This document shows, one piece after another, positions 53,673-62,976 of a stretch of DNA of 64,000 bases. Below the pieces are notes generated by a model that was given only the letters and a program-made list of their open reading frames with translations, was not told the origin of the DNA and ran no database searches. Position 1 is the stretch's first letter. Each line of letters starts with the position of its first letter. The translations under genes and the position numbers were made by a program. Origin of the DNA: Arenibacter sp. ARW7G5Y1 (GTDB lineage Bacteria > Bacteroidota > Bacteroidia > Flavobacteriales > Flavobacteriaceae); assembly GCF_003201775.1 (NCBI RefSeq), contig NZ_QJJZ01000006.1, positions 62,001 through 126,000 on the forward strand. Direction: 5' to 3'.

Positions 53673-55394
53673 ATGAGTAAAAATCTACTCCTCCTATTTA
53701 TAAGTACCTTTAGCCTAGGCTGGAGCCAAGTAAATATTTCTGCAGTTACTACGGAGGATTATTTAAATATCCTTAGAAGTAACATCTCTGGGGATAAGGC
53801 CTATGAGACCACGGCCTTCGTGGAGCAGTTTTGGCGTGTAGTAGGCAATGGGGGATACAACAAAAGTATCCATAAAATTGCAACCGATTTAGAGACCGCA
53901 GGATATGTCTTGGAAGAAAATGCCTCCAATATGGATCGCTTCACTTACAGGATTGAAAAAAGACCTTTACAGCTACCCACCTGGGAAATTGTAGATGCGG
54001 AGATTACCCTTATAGGAGACAAGGAGCCATTGCTTTCCTATACCTCCAACAGAAACATGGTTTACCTAAATTCGACTTCTACACCAAAAAATGGAATTAC
54101 CACCGAAATAATCTATGTTAAGGACATAAATGACCTACAAAAGGAGTCCGTAAAGGGTAAAATTATTTTTACGGAATCCAATATTTTGGAAATATATAAG
54201 GAAGGTGTTTTAAAAAAGGGGGCAGTGGGCATTGTTAGTTACGATAATCCCGCCTATTTACAACCCGAAAAAAACGAAAATGCCATTCAATTTCGAAGCC
54301 TTCCCTATGATACAAAAAATACTTGGGGAATTGCGCTTTCCCATCAAGCCAAAGTAAGGTTGGTGTCGGCATTGGAAAAAGGCAAACTTATGGCCAATGT
54401 ACATATTTCCACCAAAATATATCCCTCTGAAGAATTAACCATAGTGGCCAATATAAAGGGCTCCGAAATACCGGATGAGCGCATAGTCTTCAGTGCCCAC
54501 GTGCAGGAGCCGGGCGCCAATGATAATGCCAGTGGTGTGGGTGTGCAATTGGAAATGGCAACAATTGCCGCCAAATTAATCGGGAATGAAAGTATTGATG
54601 CCCGGCGAACCATGACCTTCCTTTGGGGCGACGAAATTATATCCACCAAAAGGTATCTGCAAGAAAATGAAAAAAGGGCTGCCAAAATCAAGTGGGGCCT
54701 TAGTTTGGATATGGTTGGTGAAAATACAGCCATAACCGGAGGTTCGTTCCTAATCGAAAAAATGCCGGACCCCAGTGCCATCTGGACCAGAGGAAAAGAT
54801 AAGCATACGGAATGGGGCGGTAAGTTACTTGGCTTGGAGGATATGAAACCCCATTACCTAAACGACTTTATGATCCATAGTTTCATGAAACAAGGTAAAG
54901 TGGCCCATTGGGAAGTAAATACCAATCCTTATGAAGGTGGCAGCGACCACACTCCATTTTTGGACAACAATATTCCCGGATTGTTGTTTTGGCATTTCAC
55001 AGACCAGTTTTATCATACAGATAAAGATAGAATGGATAAGGTTTCACAAGAAACGCTTAAAAATGTGGGTATTGCATCATTGGCCAGTGCGTTGACCCTG
55101 GTAAATGGTGATTCCTATACAGCAATGGATATTGTTCAAATAGTGAAGGACGCGGCCACCAACCGTCTTGCTGAAGAGTTTTTGCTGAGTGAAAAATCTG
55201 TAAAAGGCGGGAATCCCGTGGAAAACGAGATTACTATTATAAAGGCTTGGGAAGATTGGTATATAAAAGCCATTGCATCTACAATAGACTTGGCATCCCC
55301 GGAAAACAAGGTAATTTTGGAAAAGGCTATTTTAGGGGCCCAAGCCATTATTGAAACCCAGTCAAAAGTGTTTATTGCGGAATTGGAAAAGTAG
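53673..55394 (+). CDS. Exported M28 family metallopeptidase
   Basis: The 573-residue protein has a signal peptide ending near FSLGWSQ. A PA-like insert (residues about 140-250) precedes the M28 zinc peptidase core: FSAHVQEPGANDNASGVG near residue 270, with His and Asp metal ligands, LSLDMVGENTAITGG, and the closing NPYEGGSDHTPFLDNNIPG with the last His. The catalytic glutamate may be in WGDEIIS. It probably trims peptides in the periplasm for nutrition. Confidence 0.9.
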   Translation: MSKNLLLLFISTFSLGWSQVNISAVTTEDYLNILRSNISGDKAYETTAFVEQFWRVVGNGGYNKSIHKIATDLETAGYVLEENASNMDRFTYRIEKRPLQLPTWEIVDAEITLIGDKEPLLSYTSNRNMVYLNSTSTPKNGITTEIIYVKDINDLQKESVKGKIIFTESNILEIYKEGVLKKGAVGIVSYDNPAYLQPEKNENAIQFRSLPYDTKNTWGIALSHQAKVRLVSALEKGKLMANVHISTKIYPSEELTIVANIKGSEIPDERIVFSAHVQEPGANDNASGVGVQLEMATIAAKLIGNESIDARRTMTFLWGDEIISTKRYLQENEKRAAKIKWGLSLDMVGENTAITGGSFLIEKMPDPSAIWTRGKDKHTEWGGKLLGLEDMKPHYLNDFMIHSFMKQGKVAHWEVNTNPYEGGSDHTPFLDNNIPGLLFWHFTDQFYHTDKDRMDKVSQETLKNVGIASLASALTLVNGDSYTAMDIVQIVKDAATNRLAEEFLLSEKSVKGGNPVENEITIIKAWEDWYIKAIASTIDLASPENKVILEKAILGAQAIIETQSKVFIAELEK

Positions 55395-55455
55395 GATAGA
55401 TGTGATATTTCCATATATCATGTAAAAGGCGGTAACGCCCTCCACCAATTACGGC

Positions 55456-55830
55456 TTAATTCCCCTGGGATATTTGGTCTATATGGACCATAATCCTCCA
55501 ACACCATAGCAATGCGGCCCATAACCATAATATAAGTAGGTATGCGATAATAAGTAGCATTTTGGATTGGGTTATTTTTTGAATGTAGTACCAAGCTAAC
55601 GCAGCAAACACGAATCCAAAGGACCATAACATCCCCACCATAATAACACTGGGCCACACCCAATCCCCACTCCAATCATCCAGTGAGGGATAAGATGCAA
55701 ATAAAAAAGAAACCGGGTAATACAACAAACCTCCCAAAGCGCCCATGCTTACAAGGCCCAATATTGCAGTTATAAAAAAAGCAATTAAAGAGAATTTTAT
55801 ATTAAAAGACCAGTTTTTCCAGAATACCAT
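55456..55830 (-). CDS. Four-span membrane protein, unknown
   Basis: The 124-residue protein has about four hydrophobic segments (FSLIAFFITAILGLVSMGAL, then LYYPVSFLFA, WSFGFVFAALAWYYI, and MLLIIAYLLILWLWAALLW) and no charged catalytic pattern. I do not recognise a family. It lies between the M28 peptidase (convergent) and the sdh operon. Confidence 0.55.
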   Translation of the reverse strand: MVFWKNWSFNIKFSLIAFFITAILGLVSMGALGGLLYYPVSFLFASYPSLDDWSGDWVWPSVIMVGMLWSFGFVFAALAWYYIQKITQSKMLLIIAYLLILWLWAALLWCWRIMVHIDQISQGN

Positions 55831-56218
55831 CCAATTATTCCAATTTATATTACGGTTAGTTTCTAACGCATGGAAACCAATAAAAGTATGGATGCACTAC
55901 CCTGAATTAAATAATTTAACACGAAAAAACTTTCATATAATACAGAAAATATGCTAAACATATTTTGATAGCAATACCTCTTATACCACCTTTTAATAGC
56001 GGAATTAAGCCGATTATCAGGACGCTTTGGGAATAGTGTATCAAGGAAAATATGCCGTTTCCCAACTATTATATCCACTGAACCAAGAAGATTTTCAAGT
56101 AATTTCCGATCTATTATTGTGGAATTCTTTAAATTGGTTCTAAATACTGTACATAAATTCAACAAAGTTTGTTAATAATTCGATTGTAGAGTAAATTTGC
56201 CATCAAAACAAATAAATA
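55831..56218. other. Gap upstream of the sdh operon
   Basis: This 388-base AT-rich stretch holds no supported gene. The sdh promoter is at its right end (56168-56199), and the promoter of the membrane-protein gene should lie near the left end. Confidence 0.4.
56168..56199 (+). promoter_or_regulatory. Consensus promoter of the sdh operon
   Basis: TTTG at 56168-56171 and TAAATTTG at 56192-56199 are separated by exactly 20 bases, a textbook Bacteroidota -33/-7 pair. The sdhC ATG is 20 bases downstream. Confidence 0.75.
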
Positions 56219-56896
56219 ATGAGTGGATTTTTAAACTCTTCTATAGGCAGAAAGTACACTATGGCCCTTTCCGCCTTTTTTCTAATGATTTTTATCCTTC
56301 AACATTTTGCCATTAACATCCTATCCGTGTTTAGTCCGGATACCTTTAATGAAACCTCCCATTTTATGGGCACCAATGCCTTGGTTCAATATGCCTTGCA
56401 ACCCGTACTGCTCTTTGGGGTGATCTATCACTTTGTAATGGGATTTGTGTTGGAAATAAAAAACAGGAACGCCCGTGCCATTAATTATGCCAAAAATAAC
56501 GGTGCTGCCAATTCCACTTGGATGAGTAGGAATATGATCTGGAGCGGTGGCTTTATCCTTGTTTTCTTAATTATTCATTTCTTGGATTTCTGGTTTCCAG
56601 AAATCAACACTAAATATATACAAGGAGATATGTCCGGTCTATTGGCCGATGGGGAAGGTTTTCGTTATTATGAAGAACTTACCCATAAATTTGAACCTAT
56701 ATGGAGGGTTGCCCTTTATTGCTTAGGTTTCGTTTTTCTATCATTGCACCTACTACATGGCTTTAGTTCAGCATTTCAGTCTGTTGGTGCCAACAATAAA
56801 TATGTAAAAGGGTTAAAAGGATTTGGAAAGGCATACGCTGTTTTAATTCCATTAGGATTTATTTTCATTGCACTTTTTCACCATTTTAACCATTAA
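56219..56896 (+). CDS. sdhC: Succinate dehydrogenase cytochrome b subunit
   Basis: This is the membrane anchor that binds haem b and quinone for complex II. The 225-residue protein has five hydrophobic spans, the single-subunit form typical of Bacteroidota and epsilonproteobacteria. Candidate haem-ligand histidines lie in ILQHFAIN, VIYHFVMG, LIIHFLDFW and LHLLHGFSSAF. It is the first gene of sdhCAB, and sdhA follows 12 bases later. Confidence 0.95.
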   Translation: MSGFLNSSIGRKYTMALSAFFLMIFILQHFAINILSVFSPDTFNETSHFMGTNALVQYALQPVLLFGVIYHFVMGFVLEIKNRNARAINYAKNNGAANSTWMSRNMIWSGGFILVFLIIHFLDFWFPEINTKYIQGDMSGLLADGEGFRYYEELTHKFEPIWRVALYCLGFVFLSLHLLHGFSSAFQSVGANNKYVKGLKGFGKAYAVLIPLGFIFIALFHHFNH

Positions 56897-56908
56897 TAAT
56901 ACAATTCT

Positions 56909-58924
56909 ATGTCTGTATTGGATTCTAAAATACCAAAAGGCCCATTAAAGGATAAATGGACTACCTATAAGGATAAAATAAACTTGGTAAATCCTGCCAA
57001 TAAGCGAAACATCGACGTTATTGTTGTTGGTACCGGCCTTGCAGGGGGTTCTGCCGCGGCAACCCTAGCCGAGCTAGGCTATAGGGTTAAGGCGTTCTGC
57101 TATCAAGATTCACCACGTAGAGCGCATTCCATTGCTGCCCAAGGGGGTATAAATGCCGCAAAAAACTATCAAGGGGATGGCGATTCTATCTATCGTTTGT
57201 TTTATGATACAGTAAAGGGAGGGGATTACCGTTCCCGAGAGGCCAACGTGTACCGTTTGGCAGAGGTTTCGGCCAATATAATAGATCAATGTGTGGCACA
57301 GGGTGTCCCTTTTGCAAGGGATTATGGTGGATTATTGGACAACCGTTCTTTTGGTGGAGTATTGGTATCCCGAACGTTTTATGCCAAAGGGCAAACGGGC
57401 CAACAATTATTGTTAGGAGCCTATTCTGCCATGAACCGGCAGATTGCCCGTGGTAAAATTGAAATGTATAACAGGCATGAAATGCTCGATGTTGTAAAGG
57501 TGGATGGCAAAGCACGTGGTATTATTGCCCGTAACTTGGTTACCGGTGAAATAGAACGCCATTCGGCACACGCCGTAGTAATTGCATCGGGGGGTTATGG
57601 CAACGTATACTTCCTTTCTACCAATGCCATGGGGTCCAACGCCACAGCGGCTTGGAAAATACATAAAAAGGGGGCCTTTTTTGCCAACCCATGTTATACC
57701 CAAATTCACCCAACCTGTATCCCTCGGTCCGGAGATTATCAATCCAAATTGACCTTAATGTCCGAGTCATTGCGTAACGATGGCCGTATATGGGTTCCTA
57801 AAAACATGGAAGATGTATTGGCCATTAGGGAAGGAAAATTAAAACCAACCCAATTGAGCGAGGAACAAAGGGACTACTATTTGGAAAGAAGATATCCTGC
57901 TTTTGGAAACTTGGTACCACGTGATGTGGCTTCCAGAGCTGCAAAAGAAAGGTGTGATGCCGGTTACGGCGTTAATGCCACTGGAGAAGCCGTGTATCTG
58001 GATTTTAAATCCGCCATTGAAAGGTATGGCTTGGAACAAGCCAAAATCCATGGTATACAAAATCCAACCAAAGAAAAAATTACAGCACTTGGCGAAGCAG
58101 TAGTGGAGGAGAAATATGGGAACCTGTTTCAGATGTACGAAAAAATCGTAGACGAAAATCCATACAAGACCCCAATGATGATCTATCCCGCAACCCACTA
58201 TACCATGGGGGGTGTTTGGGTAGATTACAATCTAATGACTACCGTAGAAGGCCTTTACTGTATTGGGGAAGCCAATTTTTCAGATCACGGTGCCAACCGT
58301 TTGGGAGCATCTGCCTTAATGCAAGGCTTGGCCGATGGTTATTTTGTGCTCCCGTACACTATAGGGGATTATCTTTCCCATGAAATTAGGACTGGAAAAA
58401 TTCCTACAGATACGCCGGAATTTGATCAAGCCGAAAAGGAAGTAACGGATAGGATCAACTTCTTTGTCAACAACAATGGAACCCATTCAGTTGATTATTT
58501 CCATAAACGCTTGGGCAAAGTTATGTGGGACAAATGTGGTATGTCCCGTAACGCTGAAGGCCTAAAAGAAGCCATGTCAGAAATTAAGGCGATACGTGAA
58601 GAATTTTATAAGGAAGTAAAGGTTCCTGGATCAGCCAATGAAATGAATCCGGAATTGGAGAAAGCAGGACGCGTGGCGGATTTCTTGGAATTGGGCGAAT
58701 TGTTTGCCAAGGATGCCTTAATGCGGGAGGAATCGTGTGGAGGACATTTCCGTGAAGAATCCGTGGAAATTGATGGAGAGCAAAAAGGAGAAGCAAAACG
58801 TAACGATAAAGATTATGCTTTTGTAGCTGCTTGGGAATTCAAAGGAGAACCTTCAGAGGCCGTTTTGCACAAGGAACAATTGGAATTTAAGGATATAGAA
58901 TTAAAACAAAGAAGTTATAAATAG
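56909..58924 (+). CDS. sdhA: Succinate dehydrogenase flavoprotein subunit
   Basis: SdhA holds the covalent FAD and oxidises succinate to fumarate. The 671-residue protein has the FAD fold [20 protein letters not shown] near residue 33, the flavin-histidine block [18 protein letters not shown] near residue 70, [12 protein letters not shown] and [12 protein letters not shown], and [17 protein letters not shown]. Length fits the longer Bacteroidota form. Its TAG stop directly touches the inverted repeat of the inserted four-helix-bundle element. Confidence 0.96.
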   Translation: MSVLDSKIPKGPLKDKWTTYKDKINLVNPANKRNIDVIVVGTGLAGGSAAATLAELGYRVKAFCYQDSPRRAHSIAAQGGINAAKNYQGDGDSIYRLFYDTVKGGDYRSREANVYRLAEVSANIIDQCVAQGVPFARDYGGLLDNRSFGGVLVSRTFYAKGQTGQQLLLGAYSAMNRQIARGKIEMYNRHEMLDVVKVDGKARGIIARNLVTGEIERHSAHAVVIASGGYGNVYFLSTNAMGSNATAAWKIHKKGAFFANPCYTQIHPTCIPRSGDYQSKLTLMSESLRNDGRIWVPKNMEDVLAIREGKLKPTQLSEEQRDYYLERRYPAFGNLVPRDVASRAAKERCDAGYGVNATGEAVYLDFKSAIERYGLEQAKIHGIQNPTKEKITALGEAVVEEKYGNLFQMYEKIVDENPYKTPMMIYPATHYTMGGVWVDYNLMTTVEGLYCIGEANFSDHGANRLGASALMQGLADGYFVLPYTIGDYLSHEIRTGKIPTDTPEFDQAEKEVTDRINFFVNNNGTHSVDYFHKRLGKVMWDKCGMSRNAEGLKEAMSEIKAIREEFYKEVKVPGSANEMNPELEKAGRVADFLELGELFAKDALMREESCGGHFREESVEIDGEQKGEAKRNDKDYAFVAAWEFKGEPSEAVLHKEQLEFKDIELKQRSYK

Positions 58925-58945
58925 GCAAAAGACAATAGGCATTAG
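58925..58945. repeat. Left terminal inverted repeat of the inserted element
   Basis: The 21-base arm running GCAAAAGACAATAGG...CATTAG matches the reverse complement of 59334-59354 in 19 of 21 positions. It begins right after the sdhA stop codon. Confidence 0.75.
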
Positions 58946-58970
58946 CCAAAAATAAATGGAGGTTGCCCAT

Positions 58971-59333
58971 ATGAATGAAGTAAGAACGTATAAAGACTTG
59001 CTGATCTGGCAAAAAGGAATAGATATCGTTAAGGAAATTTATTTATTATGCCAATAAATCCCAAATGACGAGTTATTCGGTTTACAAAGTCAAATTAAAC
59101 GTTCCTCTATATCAATACCTTCAAATATTGCCGAAGGATGGGGTCGGAATTACACTGAGAATTATATTCAATTCTTAAAAATTTCAAGAGGATCTTTATT
59201 CGAATTGGAAACCCAATTAATAATTGCTAAAGAATTAAACTTTATTTCAACCGATAGTTATAATAGAATACAAGTTTTAATAACCGAAGAAAGTAAAATG
59301 TTAAACGCCTTCATTAAATCGATAGACAAGTAA
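58971..59333 (+). pseudogene. Four-helix-bundle (23S-IVP) gene with in-frame stop
   Basis: Reading from the ATG at 58971, codon 29 (59055-59057) is TAA; the frame then runs on intact to TAA at 59331-59333, 121 codons in all. The protein reads YKDLLIWQKGIDIVKEIYLL, stop, then SQIKRSSISIPSNIAEGWGR and YIQFLKISRGSLFELETQL, the signature of the four-helix-bundle / 23S-IVP family. One base change at the stop (for example from AAA) would restore it. It lies in sense orientation between sdhA and sdhB, and its stop codon abuts the right inverted repeat. Confidence 0.9.
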
Positions 59334-59354
59334 CTAATGCCTATTGGCTTTTGG
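59334..59354. repeat. Right terminal inverted repeat of the inserted element
   Basis: This 21-base arm is the inverted copy of 58925-58945 with two mismatches. It follows the stop codon of the four-helix-bundle pseudogene at once and ends 16 bases before sdhB. Confidence 0.75.
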
Positions 59355-59370
59355 CTAATAAACTATAAGA

Positions 59371-60117
59371 ATGAATCTTACATTAAAAATTTGGAGACAG
59401 AAAGGACCACAGGACAAAGGTAAAATGGTCGAATATAAGGTGACCGAGATTTCAGAACATATGTCATTCCTTGAGATGATGGATGTTTTGAACGAACAGC
59501 TCACCAACAAAGGCGAAGAACCTGTTGCTTTTGACCATGACTGTCGCGAAGGTATTTGCGGTATGTGCTCCATGTACATCAACGGGGAAGCCCATGGTCC
59601 GGATAGAGGGGTTACTACCTGCCAATTACATATGCGAATGTTCAAGGATGGCGACACCATTACTATTGAGCCGTTTAGGGCAAAAGCCTTTCCGGTAATC
59701 AAGGATTTGGTGGTAGACCGTAGTTCCTTTGATCGGATTCAACAGGCCGGTGGTTTTATTTCCGTCAACACCTCTGGAAATACCCAGGATGCCAATGCCA
59801 TTCCAATTGATAAGCACGCAGCGGATACGGCCATGGATGCCGCTACCTGTATTGGTTGTGGCGCCTGTGTAGCAAGTTGTAAAAATTCCTCGGCCATGTT
59901 GTTTGTTGGGGCAAAGGTATCCCAATATGCCCTACTCCCACAAGGACGTATTGAAGCTACGGACCGAGTGAAGAATATGGTCGCGCAAATGGATTTGGAA
60001 GGATTTGGAAACTGTACCAATACAGGGGCTTGTGAAGTAGAATGTCCTAAAGGAATATCCTTGGAAAACATTGCCCGTATGAACAGGGAGTTCTTTGCCG
60101 CAAGCATAAAAGGATAG
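59371..60117 (+). CDS. sdhB: Succinate dehydrogenase iron-sulfur subunit
   Basis: SdhB passes electrons from FAD to quinone through three clusters. The 248-residue protein has the 2Fe-2S cysteines in [16 protein letters not shown] and VTTCQLHM, and the ferredoxin-like part with [15 protein letters not shown] and [15 protein letters not shown] for the 4Fe-4S and 3Fe-4S clusters. All cluster cysteines are present. It is 446 bases from sdhA because of the inserted element, so its expression must cross that insert. Confidence 0.96.
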   Translation: MNLTLKIWRQKGPQDKGKMVEYKVTEISEHMSFLEMMDVLNEQLTNKGEEPVAFDHDCREGICGMCSMYINGEAHGPDRGVTTCQLHMRMFKDGDTITIEPFRAKAFPVIKDLVVDRSSFDRIQQAGGFISVNTSGNTQDANAIPIDKHAADTAMDAATCIGCGACVASCKNSSAMLFVGAKVSQYALLPQGRIEATDRVKNMVAQMDLEGFGNCTNTGACEVECPKGISLENIARMNREFFAASIKG

Positions 60118-60153
60118 TAGTATTAAAATATAATTTATATTCTACAGAAACAG

Positions 60154-60187
60154 ACCCCATCCCTTTTCAGGAATGGGGTTTTTCTTT
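60154..60187 (+). terminator. Terminator of the sdh operon
   Basis: ACCCCAT (60154-60160) pairs with ATGGGGT (60173-60179), with an inner CC/GG extension, followed by a T-rich tail. It lies 36 bases past the sdhB stop. Confidence 0.8.
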
Positions 60188-60219
60188 ATCCAGTTCTGGA
60201 AAATCCAGTATCTTTAAAT

Positions 60220-60693
60220 ATGCCAAAAAAATATAAGGAAGAAAGGATAATCGTTCCGCGTTTTAATGAGGAGTCCGGTTTTTATACCACCCCTGAGCGT
60301 TCTAAGATCATGGGAAAAATTAGAGGTAAAAACACCATTCCCGAACTCAAATTTAGAAAAGCCCTATGGGCGGCAGGATATAGATATAGGGTAGATTACA
60401 AGAAATTGATTGGCAAACCGGACATTGTCCTAAATAAATATAAAACCGCCATCTTCATTGATGGCGAATATTGGCACGGGTATAATTGGGAGGAGCGGAA
60501 ACAAAGGATTAAAACAAACAAAGAGTTCTGGATTCCAAAAATTGAACGCAATATTCAACGCGATAGGGAAGTAAACCAAGAATTACAACAAATGGGCTAT
60601 ACCGTATTCCGTTTTTGGGAACGGGAGATTAAGAAAGAATTGGATCTATGTCTAAATCAGGTAATTCAACATTTACAATCACAGCAAAACTAA
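60220..60693 (+). CDS. Vsr-like mismatch endonuclease (orphan)
   Basis: The 157-residue protein matches the very-short-patch repair nuclease family: MGKIRGKNTIPELKFRKALW near residue 30, the catalytic Asp in KLIGKPDIVLNKYK near residue 69, and FIDGEYWHGYN and FWIPKIERNIQRDREVNQEL later. Vsr nicks T:G mismatches made by deamination of methylcytosine. Where classical members have CFWHGHDC-like zinc-site residues, this one has EYWHGYNWEE, lacking the cysteines. No cytosine methyltransferase is adjacent, so it is an orphan. TATCTTTA at 60209-60216 is a likely -7 box. Confidence 0.85.
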   Translation: MPKKYKEERIIVPRFNEESGFYTTPERSKIMGKIRGKNTIPELKFRKALWAAGYRYRVDYKKLIGKPDIVLNKYKTAIFIDGEYWHGYNWEERKQRIKTNKEFWIPKIERNIQRDREVNQELQQMGYTVFRFWEREIKKELDLCLNQVIQHLQSQQN

Positions 60694-60723
60694 TTTGCCA
60701 ATTACAAATTCAAACGCGCTCCA

Positions 60724-61881
60724 ATGCCCAAATACAATCACAAAATATTCTCTAAGCTTCCTAATGTAAGAACTACGATTTTTACTACAATGGGGCAATT
60801 GGCTCAGAAACACGAGGCAATAAATCTTTCACAAGGGTTCCCCAATTTTGAGCCCGATCCTACCCTAATAGACTTGGTATCCCAAGCCATGAAACAAGGA
60901 TACAATCAATATGCCCCTATGGCAGGGGTAATGGAACTTAGGGAAGGGATTTCAAAGAAGTTGGAGCAATTATATGGCCGGCGCTATAACCCAGATAATG
61001 AAATAACAGTAACCATCGGAGCCACACAGGCCATTTTTACCATTATCACAGCGTTTATTGGCCATGGTGATGAGGTTATGGTCATTAAACCGGCATACGA
61101 CTGTTATGAGCCCGCCATTGAGGTCAATGGGGGCATTCCTGTATTTGTTCAACTAAGCAATACGGATTTTAAGGTAGATTGGCAGGAATTCCGTTCCAAG
61201 ATTACCTCCAAAACCAAAATGGTCATCATCAACACTCCTCACAATCCAAGCGGTACAATCTTCTCCAAGGAAGATATGCTTCAATTACAGCAGAGCCTTG
61301 ACAAAACAGATATAATCGTCATTAGTGATGAAGTCTACGAGCATATTATCTTTGATGGCCTTGTTCATGAAAGTGCCTCAAAATTTGACGGACTTGCCTC
61401 CCGTACTTTTGTATGTGGTTCCTTTGGAAAAACATTCCATATAACCGGATGGAAAATGGGATATTGCGCAGGCCCGGCCGAACTAATGCACGAATTTCGT
61501 AAAACCCACCAGTTTAATGTGTTTAGTGCGGATCATGCCGTTCAAAAAGCCTTAGCCTCTTATTTAAAAGAACCCCAACATTATTTAGGCCTCAACCAAT
61601 TTTATCAAGAAAAGCGAAATCTATTCCTAGAAGGACTATCTTCTTCAAGGTTTAAAATAAAACCTTCCCAAGGAACCTATTTCCAATTAGTGGATTATAG
61701 TGGTATTAGCCAAGAACCTGACGAAGTCTTTGCCGAACGCCTGGTTACAGAACATCGTATAGCCAGTATTCCCATTTCAGGCTTTAATACCAAGGGAATT
61801 GACAAACATCTAGTACGATTCTGTTTCGCCAAGACCAACGAAACTTTGGAAAAGGCCACCGAAATACTATGTAAGCTGTAG
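60724..61881 (+). CDS. PLP aminotransferase (methionine/kynurenine type)
   Basis: The 385-residue class I aminotransferase has INLSQGFPNFEPD near residue 38, INTPHNPSGTIFSKEDM near residue 172, and the PLP lysine in CGSFGKTFHITGWKMGYC near residue 239. RFCFAKTNETLEKA closes it. The pattern fits the YbdL/kynurenine aminotransferase subgroup that prefers methionine. It is 30 bases after the Vsr-like gene, and the two may be co-transcribed. Confidence 0.93.
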   Translation: MPKYNHKIFSKLPNVRTTIFTTMGQLAQKHEAINLSQGFPNFEPDPTLIDLVSQAMKQGYNQYAPMAGVMELREGISKKLEQLYGRRYNPDNEITVTIGATQAIFTIITAFIGHGDEVMVIKPAYDCYEPAIEVNGGIPVFVQLSNTDFKVDWQEFRSKITSKTKMVIINTPHNPSGTIFSKEDMLQLQQSLDKTDIIVISDEVYEHIIFDGLVHESASKFDGLASRTFVCGSFGKTFHITGWKMGYCAGPAELMHEFRKTHQFNVFSADHAVQKALASYLKEPQHYLGLNQFYQEKRNLFLEGLSSSRFKIKPSQGTYFQLVDYSGISQEPDEVFAERLVTEHRIASIPISGFNTKGIDKHLVRFCFAKTNETLEKATEILCKL

Positions 61882-61891
61882 TATATGGAAT

Positions 61892-62425
61892 CTATATAGA
61901 CACTCCCTCCTGTAGGTCCAATCGCATTAACCAATCCGTTTGCCCATCATTGCCAATAAAATAAGGATGACTACCAAACTTATAGAACCCCATTCTTTGA
62001 TAAAATTTAATAGCTTTAGGATTGTCCTCCCAAACACCAAGCCACACATACAACCTATTTTTGGCTTTTGCAATGGACAATACCTGCCGTACTATCCACT
62101 CCCCAATTCCTTGGCCTTGAAATTCGGCCAGCACGTAGATCCGTTCCAACTCCATGGAACAACTATCCCTAATATCCGTTTGGGATTCATTTTCATTTAA
62201 TTTTATATATCCCACCAAGCTGGAATCCTTATAAATAAAATAAAAGGAAGAATTAATATCCCGTAACTGCTTTAGAAGCGTATCCTCTCCAAAAGAAGTT
62301 TTAAGATATTCCTTAAAATCCTGCGGCTTATTGTCCTTTTCAAAAGCCTCTATAAAAGTCCTTCTGCCTAGTTTAGCCAAAACTTCCAAATCGCTGATGG
62401 AGCACGGCCTCAAATGTAGTTTCAT
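61892..62425 (-). CDS. GNAT family N-acetyltransferase
   Basis: The 177-residue GNAT opens with LHLRPCSISDLEVLAKLG, has the acetyl-CoA loop in LAEFQGQGIGEWIVRQVL near residue 97 and the closing FYQRMGFYKFGSHPYFIG. The size suits members that acetylate spermine-like or amino-acid substrates, but the substrate is not evident. It is convergent with the aminotransferase gene; their stop codons are about 10 bases apart. Confidence 0.9.
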   Translation of the reverse strand: MKLHLRPCSISDLEVLAKLGRRTFIEAFEKDNKPQDFKEYLKTSFGEDTLLKQLRDINSSFYFIYKDSSLVGYIKLNENESQTDIRDSCSMELERIYVLAEFQGQGIGEWIVRQVLSIAKAKNRLYVWLGVWEDNPKAIKFYQRMGFYKFGSHPYFIGNDGQTDWLMRLDLQEGVSI

Positions 62426-62469
62426 TGCTTTGCTTTTCTTCCTAAAATACGACTTTTCACTAGGATGAA

Positions 62470-62515
62470 AACAAAAAAAGGAGCACTCCTCTAAAGAAGT
62501 GCTCCTTTTATAAGC
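62470..62515 (-). terminator. Terminator of the small ORF at 62529-62636
   Basis: AAGGAGCACT and AGTGCTCCTT (about 62478-62509) form a 10-bp perfect stem around CCTCTAAAGA, with A/T runs on both sides so it can act in both directions. It lies about 20 bases past the stop of the 35-codon ORF. Confidence 0.8.
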
Positions 62516-62528
62516 TATTGATTTATGC

Positions 62529-62636
62529 CTACAGCATAAATAATTTTTTGGTCAATCGTACAATGCCTGTAAAAAAGTCATTGCGATAAACTTGAATTTC
62601 CTTTTGTGTACGGGTGTGGTTAATTTGGGCTTCCAT
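62529..62636 (-). CDS. Small ORF, 35 residues, unknown
   Basis: On the minus strand an ATG at 62636 opens 35 codons ending TAG. The peptide contains NHTRTQKEIQVYRNDFFTG and then RLTKKLFML, so it is basic with a hydrophobic end. A strong terminator follows about 20 bases later, and a T/A-rich leader of more than 100 bases precedes it, so it looks like a complete short transcript. I do not recognise a family. The true product could be the RNA instead. Confidence 0.5.
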   Translation of the reverse strand: MEAQINHTRTQKEIQVYRNDFFTGIVRLTKKLFML

Positions 62637-62976
62637 AATAATTTAGGTTTAGTAGTTGTTAAATTTGGGGTTTAACTTCTGTTAATGATTGCAATATAAA
62701 TCAGATTAACGCAACATTTAAAAAATTGTTGTGAAATATACAGTAATTGTTGTATGCGTATAAAAATAGTTAATTAGATCGATAAATAACCCTCTCCAAA
62801 ATGTTAAATAGCGACTTTTCATTTTAGCGTATGATAAAATTCAATATAAGGTATTGTAACTAGATCCCGCCGAAAAATGCGGGATAGTGTCAACTTGCAA
62901 TTTTAAGTGCGTATTACTGACTTCTCAAAATTGAGTTTCACTAATAAAATAGGAGATACTTAATTGAACAGACCCG
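62637..62976. other. Gap upstream of the small ORF
   Basis: A 340-base AT-rich gap that should hold the promoter and leader of the small ORF and the 3' end of the CoA-transferase transcript. TATATTTC on the minus strand near 62735 is a near-consensus -7 box. No other gene is seen. Confidence 0.4.

Noticed and set aside
60220-60693. Vsr-like gene as part of a restriction-modification island
   Set aside because: No methylase or restriction enzyme gene flanks it; the neighbours are sdh and an aminotransferase.
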